The translations under genes were made by a program, and so were the position numbers. A stretch of DNA of 64,000 nucleotides from Synechococcus sp. PROS-9-1. Its GTDB lineage: Bacteria; Cyanobacteriota; Cyanobacteriia; PCC-6307; Cyanobiaceae. The notes under the pieces were generated by a model. The model saw nothing but the letters and a program-made list of their open reading frames with translations. It had not been told where the DNA came from and ran no database searches. The stretch is taken from the NCBI RefSeq assembly GCF_014279775.1, contig NZ_CP047961.1:2046001-2110000 (forward strand), written 5' to 3'. Below, piece after piece: positions 8,792 through 18,310 of the stretch (position 1 is the stretch's first letter; every line of letters starts with the position of its first letter).

Positions 8792-9331
8792 CTAAAGGAA
8801 ATCAAAAGAATTTTTAGTTTTCGAGTCGATATTGGTCAATCCAAATTGATCAATCCAATCCTGGGGCCACGTTGAAAACGGCTGATGCGCAAGTGCTGCA
8901 TTGCTCCAGCGCTGATCCCCTGTGATTTCAAGGCCACACCAGTCGGGGATGGTCAAGGGGCTATCGGGAGCGTCGAGCTCAACCTCAGCAAGGATTAAAG
9001 GTGAATTGCTTCCTTCAAAGCAATCAACGACCCAGTCGCCACCTTCCTGTTGGAGGGAATAGCGCGTTTTAACCACGCGATGGGGCGCCAGTGCCCAAAG
9101 CTCCTCCGCATCCGTCGCCGGAATGTCGTATTCGAATTCATGGCGAGCAATCCCTGCGGCAGGAGCCTTCAACGTCAGCCATGCCCTGCCATCTGCGCGC
9201 AAACGCATGCGAACAGTGAATCCATCTGGCGAGGCGGACAGATATCCCTGTCGCAGAGGTTGAGGGGGTCCCGCCACAAGTCGCCATCTGGGATTTGTGA
9301 CCAGGAATCGCCGTTCAATCTCCAGTGCCAT
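8792..9331 (-). CDS. CYTH-domain (triphosphate tunnel) protein
   Basis: A 179-residue CYTH/TTM protein; relatives hydrolyse tripolyphosphate or thiamine triphosphate or make cAMP. The N terminus is MALEIERRFLV, where the family signature is ExExK; here E4 and E6 are kept but residue 8 is Arg instead of Lys. Further acidic and basic strand residues are present (TVRMRLR, WLTLKAP, HEFEYDIP, DCFEG, LILAEVEL). I used ATG 9331, directly after the nadK stop; an upstream in-frame start at 9352 would overlap nadK. Likely cotranscribed with nadK, a pairing that suggests phosphate/nucleotide metabolism. Confidence 0.8.
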   Translation of the reverse strand: MALEIERRFLVTNPRWRLVAGPPQPLRQGYLSASPDGFTVRMRLRADGRAWLTLKAPAAGIARHEFEYDIPATDAEELWALAPHRVVKTRYSLQQEGGDWVVDCFEGSNSPLILAEVELDAPDSPLTIPDWCGLEITGDQRWSNAALAHQPFSTWPQDWIDQFGLTNIDSKTKNSFDFL

Positions 9332-9332
9332 C

Positions 9333-10289
9333 TCAGTTTGAGGAGGGAGCACTATCCAGCAAACTCCCCGCCCAGTGAAGTTTGCGTGACAGCGTTCGGT
9401 AATAGGAGGGACTTTGCTCCAGCTGCACCATCAACGCATGATGAGCAGCCTGCTGAATCACGCAGCATTCACCTGGACCAAAGACCTCTCCAGCAGACCC
9501 ATCTTTCCAAAGTTTCACCTGTCTGCTGGCATCACCTAGAGGCCAAATCACAACCCTGGATCGGGGAGGCAACACCACGGCGCGACTCGACAAACTCATT
9601 GGACAAATCGGACTGACGACAATTGCATCGATGCCTGGATGCAAGATCGGGCCGCCCGCCGCCATCGCATAACCCGTTGAGCCCGTAGGCGAGGCCAAAA
9701 TCAAGCCATCTCCACGGACTTGGTCAACAACCTCTCCATCGATCTCCATCTCAAGAATGCAGGTTGGAGACAAATCCTCGTGATAGGGCTTGAGGTAAAG
9801 ATCATTTAGGGCCCAGTGAATCTCCTGATGGTCAGGAGAGCCATCTTCTATGCCAGAGGTCTGGTCTGACCGCTCCGAACCATGGAGATCACCCATCCGC
9901 TGGATCACCGCCTGCAACATCATGCGCCGTTCCAAGGCAAAACGATCTTCCAGCACGCGCTGCCAGAGCCCTTCACTCCGCAGCAAGCCGGGATCATGCG
10001 TCAGAAAGCCCAGATGGCCTCCCACGTTGAAACTCAGAATCGGGACATCCAAAACAGCGAGGTGTCGGGCAGCACCAAGCACCGTTCCATCACCACCCAA
10101 CACCACCGCCAGATCCGGTAGCCGAGGCTCAGAGGCCAGCAACCCAGGGAAAGGGTCTGCCGTCAGGCCACTCATCGCCAGGACGCAAGTCACCCCAATC
10201 GATTCAAGCTCATCGGCGCAGCGACGTGCTTCTTTCAATGCCAGTGGGCTATCTGCGCGATAGATCAGCCAGACCCGTTGAAGACGCAT
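9333..10289 (-). CDS. nadK: NAD kinase
   Basis: Phosphorylates NAD to NADP using ATP or polyphosphate. Diagnostic motifs are VVLGGDGT (62-69), [11 protein letters not shown], the substrate-binding ALNDLYL, and [19 protein letters not shown]. 318 residues, normal for cyanobacteria, which generally carry two NAD kinases. It sits at the end of the ndhA-I-G-E gene group on the same strand, 15 bases after ndhE, so NADP supply and NDH-1 subunits may share a transcript. CYTH follows directly. Confidence 0.95.
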   Translation of the reverse strand: MRLQRVWLIYRADSPLALKEARRCADELESIGVTCVLAMSGLTADPFPGLLASEPRLPDLAVVLGGDGTVLGAARHLAVLDVPILSFNVGGHLGFLTHDPGLLRSEGLWQRVLEDRFALERRMMLQAVIQRMGDLHGSERSDQTSGIEDGSPDHQEIHWALNDLYLKPYHEDLSPTCILEMEIDGEVVDQVRGDGLILASPTGSTGYAMAAGGPILHPGIDAIVVSPICPMSLSSRAVVLPPRSRVVIWPLGDASRQVKLWKDGSAGEVFGPGECCVIQQAAHHALMVQLEQSPSYYRTLSRKLHWAGSLLDSAPSSN

Positions 10290-10304
10290 AACAGCGTGTC
10301 GCTT

Positions 10305-10640
10305 TTACCAGCGCAAAAGGTTGAAGCGTTCCATGTCAACAGTGACTCTATTTCGGTATAGCGATAACAAGATCGCCAGACCGACAGCAGCTTCAGCTGC
10401 TGCAACTGTGATCACAAACACCGAGAACACTTGGCCACGAATGAGTTGGCCATCGACATAGGACGAAAATGCCATCAGGTTGATGTTCACTGCATTGAGC
10501 ATCAACTCAATGCTCATCAACACTCGGACGGCATTACGGCTGTTGATGAGTCCCCACACCCCTGTACAAAACAGGACTGCTGCCAACAGCAGATAGGCCT
10601 GGAGAGGAACGGAACCGGAAAGAAGCTCAGAGAGCATCAC
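10305..10640 (-). CDS. ndhE: NDH-1 subunit 4L
   Basis: Small membrane subunit (NuoK type) of NDH-1, 111 residues, three helices. It carries [19 protein letters not shown] with the conserved Glu used in proton translocation, and a second Glu in [11 protein letters not shown]. It is the last ndh gene of the ndhA-ndhI-ndhG-ndhE series, 17 bases after ndhG. Confidence 0.96.
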   Translation of the reverse strand: MMLSELLSGSVPLQAYLLLAAVLFCTGVWGLINSRNAVRVLMSIELMLNAVNINLMAFSSYVDGQLIRGQVFSVFVITVAAAEAAVGLAILLSLYRNRVTVDMERFNLLRW

Positions 10641-10657
10641 AAAAAAGGAGAAAGAAT

Positions 10658-11257
10658 TCAGGCGCGAGGCTGGTCAACAAGTAAGGGGGTGCGTGCCTTC
10701 TCAATCAGGCCCTGATCAACCTCTTCTCCGGTAACAGGATCCACAGATTGAACGTCACGACGAGCCAGAACAATCGCTCCAATCATGGCCATCAACAATA
10801 AAACAGATGCCAACTCAAAAGGCAGCAAGTAATCGGTAAACAAGTGCTCACCAATTCGCACGGTTGCTTCCTCCCCAATCGGCATTGGGCCCTTGGCCCA
10901 GGGAGTGGTAACAACCACACGGGTCAAAAGAGCAAACAGGCCAACACACACGCCCCCAGAGAGAAGACGGCGTATGAGGAGTCCAGGGATCGGAGCCAAA
11001 TCCTCCTTCTTGTTCACCAACATGATCGCGAACAGGATTAAGACGTTGACGGCACCCACATACACCAGCACCTGCGCCGCTGCCACAAAACTGGCGTTGA
11101 GCAGGAGATAGAGACCTGCCACAGCCAAAAACACCCCGCCTAGGAGGAAGGCTGAATAAACGATGTTGCTTAAGAGCACAACACCGAGAGCTCCCAGCAC
11201 GATGACGGCGCTCAGTACCAAAAAGCTAATGAGCTGCGTTGACGCGGCGATCGTCAT
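10658..11257 (-). CDS. ndhG: NDH-1 subunit 6
   Basis: NuoJ-type membrane subunit of NDH-1, 199 residues with five predicted helices. Typical stretches are [19 protein letters not shown] and [20 protein letters not shown]. Its ATG overlaps the ndhI stop by four bases (ATGA), implying translational coupling. The hydrophilic C-terminal tail ([12 protein letters not shown]) is common in cyanobacterial NdhG. Confidence 0.96.
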   Translation of the reverse strand: MTIAASTQLISFLVLSAVIVLGALGVVLLSNIVYSAFLLGGVFLAVAGLYLLLNASFVAAAQVLVYVGAVNVLILFAIMLVNKKEDLAPIPGLLIRRLLSGGVCVGLFALLTRVVVTTPWAKGPMPIGEEATVRIGEHLFTDYLLPFELASVLLLMAMIGAIVLARRDVQSVDPVTGEEVDQGLIEKARTPLLVDQPRA

Positions 11258-11913
11258 CCTGCGCTCTCCTCCTCTTTGGACGCTGATGAAGATGATTCTC
11301 TCCCATCCTCGGCAGCCTTGATGGATCCAGCTGCCTTGAGTTCCTCAAGGATTTGCTCAGGGAGCTTCCCCGCTCGGGGACGGTCAGGAGAAACGCCATG
11401 GGGATGAACTTCCCCAGCAGGCAAATACACCAGTTCCCGCAAAGGCTGGACCGATGGATCTGTCGTCACACTGGTTGGCAGACGACCTAAAGCAACGTTG
11501 TCGTAATTCAGGCTGTGGCGATCGAAGGCGGCCAATTCATATTCTTCAGTCATCGACAAGCAATTGGTGGGGCAGTACTCCACGCAGTTGCCACAGAAAA
11601 TACAAACTCCGAAATCAATGGAATAGTTGCGGAGCTCTTTTTTCTTCGTCTCCTTGTTCATCACCCAATCAACCACTGGGAGATTGATGGGACACACACG
11701 CACACAGACCTCGCAGGCGATGCACTTGTCGAATTCGTAGTGAATGCGTCCTCGATACCGCTCCGAAGGAATCAGCTTTTCGTAGGGGTACTGCACCGTG
11801 ACTGGACGGCGCTTCATGTGATCGAAGGTGACCGATAGGCCTTGCGTGAGATTACGGGCCGCATCCACTGCATCCCTGGTGTAATCACCAACCTGTTTAA
11901 GGAAGCCGAACAT
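11254..11913 (-). CDS. ndhI: NDH-1 subunit I (two 4Fe-4S clusters)
   Basis: Peripheral-arm iron-sulfur subunit (NuoI type, 219 residues) that carries two 4Fe-4S clusters toward plastoquinone. Cluster ligands are C64, C67, C70, C74 and C104, C107, C110, C114 in [12 protein letters not shown] and [12 protein letters not shown]. The acidic/Ser-rich C-terminal extension is characteristic of cyanobacterial NdhI. It overlaps ndhG by four bases and lies 80 bases after ndhA. Confidence 0.97.
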   Translation of the reverse strand: MFGFLKQVGDYTRDAVDAARNLTQGLSVTFDHMKRRPVTVQYPYEKLIPSERYRGRIHYEFDKCIACEVCVRVCPINLPVVDWVMNKETKKKELRNYSIDFGVCIFCGNCVEYCPTNCLSMTEEYELAAFDRHSLNYDNVALGRLPTSVTTDPSVQPLRELVYLPAGEVHPHGVSPDRPRAGKLPEQILEELKAAGSIKAAEDGRESSSSASKEEESAG

Positions 11914-11993
11914 GGTTTGGAATCGGGGGAGTGAGCGATCGAGGAATCAAAACCCGGTCTTCATGATGCCCCGGGAATGGGGAAGTGACGAGA

Positions 11994-13148
11994 TCAGCCG
12001 CCAAACGCGACCGGGAAGGCCAGCTTGAGGGCTGCTGTGACTAAGAGGTTGACCAAGGCCAGAGGCAACAGGAATTTCCAGCCAAGATCCAACAACTGAT
12101 CGATCCTGACCCGTGGGGTGGTCCAACGCAAAAGGATTGCGATGAAGACCAGCAGGTAGGCCTTCAGAATAGTCATCACAATGCCCACGGTGCCTGTGAT
12201 CAGCTGCACCAGAGGCGCGTCAATGGGCTGACCTAACCACGAAGCAAGCCATTCAACCGGGATCGGGAAGCCCCAACCACCCAGATAGAGGATGGAAACG
12301 AGCAGAGCCGAAAGAACGAGATTGATGTAACTGCCCAGGTAGAAGAGGGCAAATTTCATTCCCGAGTATTCGGTCTGGTAGCCAGCGACGAGTTCTTCCT
12401 CCGCTTCTGGGAGGTCAAAAGGCAGACGCTCACATTCCGCGAGCGCACAGATCCAGAAAATCAAGAAGCCAACCGGCTGGCGCCAGATGTTCCAACTCAG
12501 AACACCAGCTCCAGTTTGTTGATTAACGATATCGACGGTGCTTAAGGAATTGCTCATCATCACGACGGCCAGGACGGCCAACGCGAGTGGGATCTCATAA
12601 CTGATCGACTGGGCTGCCGCACGGAGGCCGCCCAACAACGAATATTTGTTGTTTGAGGCGTAGCCGCTCATCAGAAGGCCAATGGGCTGAACGCTGCTGA
12701 GAGAGATCCAAAGGAAAATGCCTACGCCCACATCACTGATCAACAGGTTTTGCCCAAAGGGCACGATCAACCAGGACAAAATGACCGGCACCACCACCAG
12801 CACAGGGCCAAGGGTGAAGAGAATGCTGTCTGCACGATCCGGAATGATGTCTTCCTTGACGAGCAGCTTGAGACCATCGGCAAGAGGCTGAAGAACGCCG
12901 AGTGCTCCGGCGTACTCAGGCCCGATCCTTTGTTGCACGGCCGCAGAAATTTTTCGTTCAAGCCACACCGTGACCAGAACCCCAACAACGGCGGCCACAA
13001 GGACCAGCAACATCGGAAAGGGAAGCCAGAGCATGCGTGCAGCCTGAGCCGAGAGGCCAAGACCCTCCAGCGCCTGACTGAAGCTCTGCTCAAGATCAAG
13101 TCCCGGGCTCACCAGAGCCGGCGCGGTGGTGGCGAGGGAAGTCACCAT
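11994..13148 (-). CDS. ndhA: NDH-1 subunit 1
   Basis: NuoH-type membrane subunit (384 residues) that forms part of the quinone cavity. Recognisable pieces are [52 protein letters not shown] and [14 protein letters not shown]. The start gives a 40-residue N-terminal stretch before the first conserved helix, as in other picocyanobacteria. It is separated from gltA by only 24 bases, so the ndhAIGE genes probably belong to a longer transcript beginning at gltA or above. Confidence 0.97.
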   Translation of the reverse strand: MVTSLATTAPALVSPGLDLEQSFSQALEGLGLSAQAARMLWLPFPMLLVLVAAVVGVLVTVWLERKISAAVQQRIGPEYAGALGVLQPLADGLKLLVKEDIIPDRADSILFTLGPVLVVVPVILSWLIVPFGQNLLISDVGVGIFLWISLSSVQPIGLLMSGYASNNKYSLLGGLRAAAQSISYEIPLALAVLAVVMMSNSLSTVDIVNQQTGAGVLSWNIWRQPVGFLIFWICALAECERLPFDLPEAEEELVAGYQTEYSGMKFALFYLGSYINLVLSALLVSILYLGGWGFPIPVEWLASWLGQPIDAPLVQLITGTVGIVMTILKAYLLVFIAILLRWTTPRVRIDQLLDLGWKFLLPLALVNLLVTAALKLAFPVAFGG

Positions 13149-13172
13149 GGTCGGAGAAGAGATAGATGCAAC

Positions 13173-14369
13173 TTAAGCGCCCGCGGCATTCACCCGCTCG
13201 TCAGCAGGGACCCAATGACGGGCGGATGTGCCGGTATAGATCTGAGATGGGCGGAAAATTCGATTCGCACCGAGCTGTTCCCTCCAGTGAGCCAGCCAAC
13301 CAGCCACGCGGGAAATCGCAAACACAGGAGTAAACAAATCTCTTGGAATCCCAAGCTTCCTGTAGACGAGGCCTGAATAGAAATCAACGTTGGGATAAAT
13401 CCCCTTCGGCCCGAGTCGAATCGCGGCAGCCGTCTCAAGGGAATGGGCCACGTCGTAGAGATCGTCGTGACCAAACCGAGCAAACAATTCCTCAGCCAAG
13501 GACTCAAGGATCACTGCCCGAGGGTCTTTAACTTTGTACTCGCGATGGCCAAAACCCATCACTTTGCGTTTGTTCGCTACGGCTGACTCGAGGTACGAGT
13601 CGGCCTGTTCCGGAGTCCCGATCTCCTCCAACATCGCGAGTACATCTTCATTCGCGCCGCCATGGAGAGGCCCCGCCAAAGTTCCTACGGCCGACGCCAC
13701 GACGGCGTAGGGGTCCGTCAACGTGCTTGCCGTCACCCTGGCGCTAAAGGTGCTGGCATTAAGGCTGTGCTCAGCATGAAGGATCAAACAACGATCAAAG
13801 ATCCGAGAGGCGAGAGGGTCGGGCTCTTGCTCCGTGAGCATGTACAAAAAGTTGGCTGAGTAAGCCAGGTCGTCGCGGGGCTGGATTGGATCCTGGCCTT
13901 TACGAATCAACTGAAAGGCCGCCACCATCGTTGGGATCTTGGCAATCAGCCTGACAACAGCGTCGTAGATGTATTGAGGATCATCAATGGCACGACGCGA
14001 ATAAAAGAGCCCTAAGGAGGCCGCGCTCGACTGGAGAGCATCCATCGGATGCCCGTTGGCAGGGAAACACTTCATCATGTCGCGCACCCGAAAGCTGACG
14101 CGACGATGCATCTGCACTTCGTGCTCGAAATCACGAAATTGCTGAGGTGTGGGGAGTTCACCCCAGATCAACAGATAGGTGGTCTCCAGGAAACTGCTGT
14201 GGACTGCGAGGTCATCGAGGGAGTAGCCCCGATAGGAGAGACGCCCCTTCAGGCCGTCAATGTCGCAAATCGAGGATTGGGTGGCGGGGACACCCTCAAG
14301 ACCTGGTCTGAACACCAACCCCGTGCGTTCATGCCGGATTTCGTTACCGCCGGTCTGACTCACCACCAC
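13173..14369 (-). CDS. gltA: Citrate synthase
   Basis: Condenses acetyl-CoA and oxaloacetate to citrate, feeding 2-oxoglutarate and nitrogen assimilation. 398 residues. Catalytic motifs are LHAEHSLNASTF (His), LAGPLHGGANE, and MGFGHREYKVKDPRA (His), with a later PRDLFTPVFAISR. The N-terminal FRPGLEGVPATQSSICDIDG is the family's substrate-loop region. It sits between sixA and ndhA on the minus strand; the association with respiratory genes seems an operon trait rather than functional necessity. Confidence 0.95.
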   Translation of the reverse strand: MVVSQTGGNEIRHERTGLVFRPGLEGVPATQSSICDIDGLKGRLSYRGYSLDDLAVHSSFLETTYLLIWGELPTPQQFRDFEHEVQMHRRVSFRVRDMMKCFPANGHPMDALQSSAASLGLFYSRRAIDDPQYIYDAVVRLIAKIPTMVAAFQLIRKGQDPIQPRDDLAYSANFLYMLTEQEPDPLASRIFDRCLILHAEHSLNASTFSARVTASTLTDPYAVVASAVGTLAGPLHGGANEDVLAMLEEIGTPEQADSYLESAVANKRKVMGFGHREYKVKDPRAVILESLAEELFARFGHDDLYDVAHSLETAAAIRLGPKGIYPNVDFYSGLVYRKLGIPRDLFTPVFAISRVAGWLAHWREQLGANRIFRPSQIYTGTSARHWVPADERVNAAGA

Positions 14370-14395
14370 CCACTACAACAACTCATCAACGCAAC

Positions 14396-14881
14396 TTAAA
14401 CGCAGCCAGGCAACAACAGATGTGGCCTTAGTAACCCCTGCAGCTGCGCTACGCCGCGTGGATCTTGATGGGATCCGTCCCAACGGAGATGACAAAGCCC
14501 TGCCTTGCGCAGACGCAGGCCACCAGATCGCGCACCCATCAACACCGCAGCCAGCTGGCTCAAATCAGGTTCGTGCCCCACAAGCAAACACGAGCCTTGC
14601 AAGCGCTGAACCAAGGGCCATGGATCCCCTCCAGGCTCAAGACCACTAGCGAGCTCAACCTCAGGAGCCAAACCGCTTTTCACGGCCAGCTCAGCTGTTT
14701 CACGCGCCCGACGATAAGGACTGCTGTACAAGCGATCGGCGATCAATCCGAGATCGCGCAGACGGCAGCACACCTTGAATGTGCGCTCGACTCCCAGAGG
14801 CGTCAGACAACGATCCGGATGATCCACACCTTGGTGGCGCTCAACCGCGATGCCGTGACGCAACAGCAGCAGGTCAACCAA
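14396..14881 (-). CDS. sixA: Phosphohistidine phosphatase SixA-like
   Basis: Histidine-phosphatase superfamily enzyme (161 residues) with the RHG motif near the start (LLLLRHGIAVER), SSPYRRARETAE, and LLVGHEPDLSQLA with the second catalytic His. E. coli SixA removes phosphate from phosphohistidine of HPt/PTS proteins; the cyanobacterial target is unknown. The frame stays open 28 codons upstream without any family similarity; I placed the start at TTG 14881, which overlaps the stop of the DUF3352 gene by eight bases, in keeping with the tight packing here. Confidence 0.8.
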   Translation of the reverse strand: MVDLLLLRHGIAVERHQGVDHPDRCLTPLGVERTFKVCCRLRDLGLIADRLYSSPYRRARETAELAVKSGLAPEVELASGLEPGGDPWPLVQRLQGSCLLVGHEPDLSQLAAVLMGARSGGLRLRKAGLCHLRWDGSHQDPRGVAQLQGLLRPHLLLPGCV

Positions 14882-16493
14882 ATCGCAGCTGAGCACGAAG
14901 TCGTAAGCGGTTGGAGCCTGCTGGACCAGCGCCCTCCTCTTGATCGGGACCAGCGGCCACAGCAAGTTCCTGCACCGCTGGGAGCAGGGGCCTTCCGGCC
15001 ACCGACTGAATCAAGCTCCAGGGCCGCCACTTTTGGAGCTGAGCGCGGCTGGGTTCTGTCGCCAATGCCAACTGCTGTGCCAGAGGCGCCGCCCCTTCGT
15101 CTTGCAAGGCCCGTAATTGATTCAAACGTGGCTCGAGGGCTGAGTGATTTTGACGCGTTGTCAGAGCATCCAATGTCTGCCCCCACCAGTCTTGGCCGGA
15201 TTCGCGTTCTAAAGCCACCGCAAGTTGGGCCTGTAGAGAGGCTTCACCCCGCTGACGCTGCCGGGCTAGCCGGGTCCACACCTCAAGAGATGAGCCATCA
15301 GAGGGCAGGGCCGAGCGCACGAGGCCCTTGGCCTGGAGGTCCGCATCCACGGCCTCCAAACCGGGCTGATCCGTGGATGTTCCCAACAGCCAGCCCTCTT
15401 CTCCCTGCTTCCAAAGCAATGGGCCCGCATCCAACCCCACCACATCGGAAGCCCCCTCGGCTCCAAGCGTTTGAAGACTCTCCTGAAGAACAGGCGCTAA
15501 CCATTGAGCGACGGGGTCCTCACTTTGAGGGCTTAGGAGACCGGCAGGATCAGAGAGCACAGCCAGGGCCGATGCAGATCCACCAGCGGAACGCATCAAG
15601 GACTGCGACAGCATTACCCCTTCCCCTGAACGTCCAAGCGGCTGACGAAAACGCAACAAAGCATCCAGATTGAGAGCAGTCCCTTTGGGTTCCAGTGCTG
15701 CCACGAGACCAACAAGGTCATCGCGATCAGAGATGGAGCTCGGCATTCCAAGCCACGTCGCCATCGCGGCGGGATCAGCAGTCAGCAGAGCCGCACCCCG
15801 ACCGAGCTGCTTCAAATCAGCTACAAGATCTGCATCGCCCAGCTGGTGCAGAGCATCCAGCTGGGACACATCTAGAGACTGCTCAAGTACACCACGACTG
15901 GACGCAATCAAAAGCAGGTCATCGTCGATCAAGGCTGTAGCGATGGGCTGTGGCTCTCGACCGAGCAGCGCTCCGCGGCCGCTGATCACACCCATTCCCC
16001 GATAGCGACTGATTTGCAGATCGGTTCCAGCCAAACTGCGCGTTTGCCAAAAGCGTTGAAGAAAACGCTTGGCACCGTCTTGATCGAGGCTGGTAAGAGC
16101 AAGCACCCAGCCCGCCGGTGCATCGGCGACAGGCGCAATCAAAGAAAGGCTGACCTGGGGACCGATCCAATCCGCGAGTTCTCCAACAAAATCCAAGCCT
16201 GCTAACGCAAAGGCGCCATCCCGCAATTGCTGCGTGCTGTCGCGCGCTTGGCGTCGTCGTGACACCGGGGCCACCGCCTGGGCATAAGCAGGCATCCGGC
16301 CAGGATCAGTGAGCCAATGCAAGCTGAGCGATGCGTCTCTTGGTACGAACCGAGCTGCTCGTGGCAACACCAGGGGTTGGCCGACAATCTTCAGGGGACT
16401 GTGCTGTGCCATCGCCCACCACAAGCCCAATGCGGTGGTGAGCAGCACTAACACCGCTGCAGCGACAGCTAAAAGGAAGGAACGCGCCTTCAT
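14874..16493 (-). CDS. DUF3352 protein, membrane-anchored
   Basis: A 539-residue protein of the DUF3352 family, widespread in cyanobacteria and of unknown function. One N-terminal membrane segment (about residues 6-26) acts as anchor or uncleaved signal; the rest is a large soluble domain beginning with ARFVPRDASLSLHWL, the typical opening of this family. No catalytic motif is seen. It begins a minus-strand unit followed by sixA with overlap and gltA, and is divergent from the rhodanese gene with a gap of about 40 bases. Confidence 0.75.
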   Translation of the reverse strand: MKARSFLLAVAAAVLVLLTTALGLWWAMAQHSPLKIVGQPLVLPRAARFVPRDASLSLHWLTDPGRMPAYAQAVAPVSRRRQARDSTQQLRDGAFALAGLDFVGELADWIGPQVSLSLIAPVADAPAGWVLALTSLDQDGAKRFLQRFWQTRSLAGTDLQISRYRGMGVISGRGALLGREPQPIATALIDDDLLLIASSRGVLEQSLDVSQLDALHQLGDADLVADLKQLGRGAALLTADPAAMATWLGMPSSISDRDDLVGLVAALEPKGTALNLDALLRFRQPLGRSGEGVMLSQSLMRSAGGSASALAVLSDPAGLLSPQSEDPVAQWLAPVLQESLQTLGAEGASDVVGLDAGPLLWKQGEEGWLLGTSTDQPGLEAVDADLQAKGLVRSALPSDGSSLEVWTRLARQRQRGEASLQAQLAVALERESGQDWWGQTLDALTTRQNHSALEPRLNQLRALQDEGAAPLAQQLALATEPSRAQLQKWRPWSLIQSVAGRPLLPAVQELAVAAGPDQEEGAGPAGSNRLRLRAQLRFG

Positions 16494-16529
16494 GAAGCAG
16501 CAGGCGTGGGAATGGCCTCATCTTTGTTC

Positions 16530-16892
16530 ATGATGAATCCCATGACATCCTCTTCACCCCAATCCATCAGCGCAAGAGACCTTCACGAGTGGTTGTCGAG
16601 CGGAAACGCCCTTCAGCTCGTTGATGTTCGCGAGCACTCCGAACTGGAGATCGCGCCCTTCCCCGGACAAGTGGAACATCTACCGCTGAGTGAATCAAGT
16701 CTCTGGCTTTCCGATCTGCCCACAAGGCTGACAACCAGCAAGCCCATCGTGGTGATTTGTCATGCCGGGATTCGCAGCAGGAACTTTGGCTGCTGGCTCT
16801 TAGAGCAAGGAGCGGATTACGACGTCTGGAACTTAGAAGGTGGCATTCATGCCTGGAGTGTGGAGGTCGATCCGAGCGTTCCTCGTTACTGA
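16530..16892 (+). CDS. Single-domain rhodanese-like protein
   Basis: A compact rhodanese domain of about 120 residues: LQLVDVREHSELEIAPFPG (substrate cradle), and active-site loop ICHAGIRS with the catalytic Cys, then NLEGGIHAW at the end. Such proteins carry sulfane sulfur or act in redox/sulfur transfer. The start is uncertain: in-frame GTG 16506 and ATGs at 16512, 16530, 16533 and 16542 precede the domain. hrcA follows 65 bases later on the same strand. Confidence 0.85.
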   Translation: MMNPMTSSSPQSISARDLHEWLSSGNALQLVDVREHSELEIAPFPGQVEHLPLSESSLWLSDLPTRLTTSKPIVVICHAGIRSRNFGCWLLEQGADYDVWNLEGGIHAWSVEVDPSVPRY

Positions 16893-16957
16893 GCAGCGGT
16901 TCATGACAACGCCGCCAATCCAAGAGAAAACCTCCGTACGATCATTGGGCTGATTGT

Positions 16958-17956
16958 GTGCCTGTGCAGCCGTTGCCCCGCCGACAACAGGAGGTGCTCA
17001 AGGCCACGGTGCACCACTACGTTGACACCATTGAGCCAGTGGGGAGTCGAACCCTGGTTCAGAGGTTCGATCTGCATGCCAGTGCTGCCACCGTGCGTTC
17101 TGCCATGGGGGCTCTAGAGCAACGGGGTCTTCTCACCCAACCACACACGTCTGCCGGACGGGTTCCAAGCCCCAGTGGATACCGGCATTACGTGGATTGC
17201 CTGCTCCCTAGACCCGGGACGATCTCCCAACACCTCGATCAAGAGTTAACCCAACTCAGCCTTCGCTGGGCAGCTCTTGATGATTTGCTTCAAAACATGG
17301 CAAGACGGCTCACCGATTTCACGGGACTGATGAGCCTGATCACTCACCCCACGCAAAGGCAACCAGCGTTGGAAGACATCCGACTGGTTCGCAGCGAAGA
17401 GCGCTTGCTGGTGATGTTGGTGGAGAATTCCAGCCAAGCCAGTCATCTCAACTTGCGGCTGCCCCATGGCAGTGAGCATCAAATTGAAGCGATGGATCAG
17501 TGGGCGCGTCGGCAGCTCGACAGCAATGGCAGTTTGAATTGGAATGCACTTCCAAGAGAACTTCAGGCCTGCGGCAAGGCCCTCCGCGATGCCATTCACA
17601 GTCATCAGAGCTTGCAGACCTCACAAGAAACCAAGGCCTTGTTTCATGGAGTGTCTCGGCTCATTGCCGAGCCTGAATTCAGCCAAAGCGCCAAGGTCAG
17701 ACCACTCCTGGAACTAATGGATCAGAGTCCCGCAGCCCTGACTCTCTCCGCTCCAGGTCCTGGATATGGCGTGTGGATTGGCCAAGAACATCCCGAGCAA
17801 GCCCTTCACCACTGCTCAGTGGTCCAAGCCACCTACACAAGCGCCGCTGACGGAGTAGGGCACGTGGCGCTTGTGGGTCCGATGCGCATGGCCTACGCCA
17901 CAGCACTTGCTGCTGTGAGGAGTGCCGCTCATCATCTCGACTATCTCCTGAACTGA
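16958..17956 (+). CDS. hrcA: Heat-inducible transcription repressor
   Basis: HrcA represses groESL/dnaK-type heat-shock genes by binding the CIRCE inverted repeat. The 332-residue protein has the N-terminal winged helix (RRQQEVLKATVHHYVDTIEPVGSRT start, then SAATVRSAMGALEQRGLL), followed by the GAF-like domain (SGYRHYVDCLL, and GHVALVGPMRMAYATALAAV near the end). Start codon is GTG. I see no CIRCE element in this window, so its targets lie elsewhere. Confidence 0.93.
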   Translation: MPVQPLPRRQQEVLKATVHHYVDTIEPVGSRTLVQRFDLHASAATVRSAMGALEQRGLLTQPHTSAGRVPSPSGYRHYVDCLLPRPGTISQHLDQELTQLSLRWAALDDLLQNMARRLTDFTGLMSLITHPTQRQPALEDIRLVRSEERLLVMLVENSSQASHLNLRLPHGSEHQIEAMDQWARRQLDSNGSLNWNALPRELQACGKALRDAIHSHQSLQTSQETKALFHGVSRLIAEPEFSQSAKVRPLLELMDQSPAALTLSAPGPGYGVWIGQEHPEQALHHCSVVQATYTSAADGVGHVALVGPMRMAYATALAAVRSAAHHLDYLLN

Positions 17957-18267
17957 CATGGCGTTCCAAGGGAGAGCACTGAAGATACGTCTCGCAATCG
18001 TCCTCGGACTAAGCATGGGGGTGCATTGTTTGCCATTTGAGCGGTATCAATCTGACAACGAAACAGGATTGATTTCAGCCGAAAGAGCACCAGGATTGTC
18101 TCTATGAGACCGAAAAGTACTAGTGAAAAGATTGATTCGCTACTCAACGAGCTATCCAGCTCTTAGCTACTTGCAAAGACGCTTCACTTAGACGGACCCT
18201 CACCTAAAAGCTGCCTTTGCCATTGCAAACGCATTATTTCGACGCCTACTTCTTAGGAGTTTTTAGC
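17957..18267. other. Low-GC intergenic stretch with no protein gene
   Basis: About 310 bases between hrcA and the convergent trpB, visibly richer in A and T than both neighbours. I find no convincing ORF (the longest candidate with an ATG is a 20-codon frame at about 18103) and no tRNA-like cloverleaf. A plus-strand terminator-like hairpin closes the stretch at 18268-18310, so it may be an hrcA 3' UTR or encode a small RNA. Confidence 0.4.
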
Positions 18268-18310
18268 AACTCGGAAGCAAAGTCTTCAAAGCTGACTTCC
18301 GAGTTTTTCT
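18268..18310 (+). terminator. Plus-strand terminator overlapping the trpB tail
   Basis: Perfect 10-base arms aactcggaag (18268-18277) and cttccgagtt (18296-18305), an 18-base loop that can form an inner pair, then a run of T on the plus strand. On the minus strand no U tract follows, so it fits a transcript coming from the hrcA side. The right arm and T tract lie inside the last codons of trpB. Confidence 0.6.

Noticed and set aside
14465-15673. Plus-strand open frame of 402 codons
   Set aside because: Entirely antisense to sixA and the DUF3352 gene; Pro/Arg/Gln-rich composition without any fold signature, typical of a high-GC shadow frame.
16893-16957. Search for a CIRCE element ahead of hrcA
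   Set aside because: No inverted TTAGCACTC-type repeat is present here or in other intergenic regions of the window.
17041-17070. tRNA T-loop-like string gagtcgaaccctggttcaga
   Set aside because: Lies inside hrcA in frame with a conserved helix-turn-helix; no acceptor stem or anticodon arm pairs around it.
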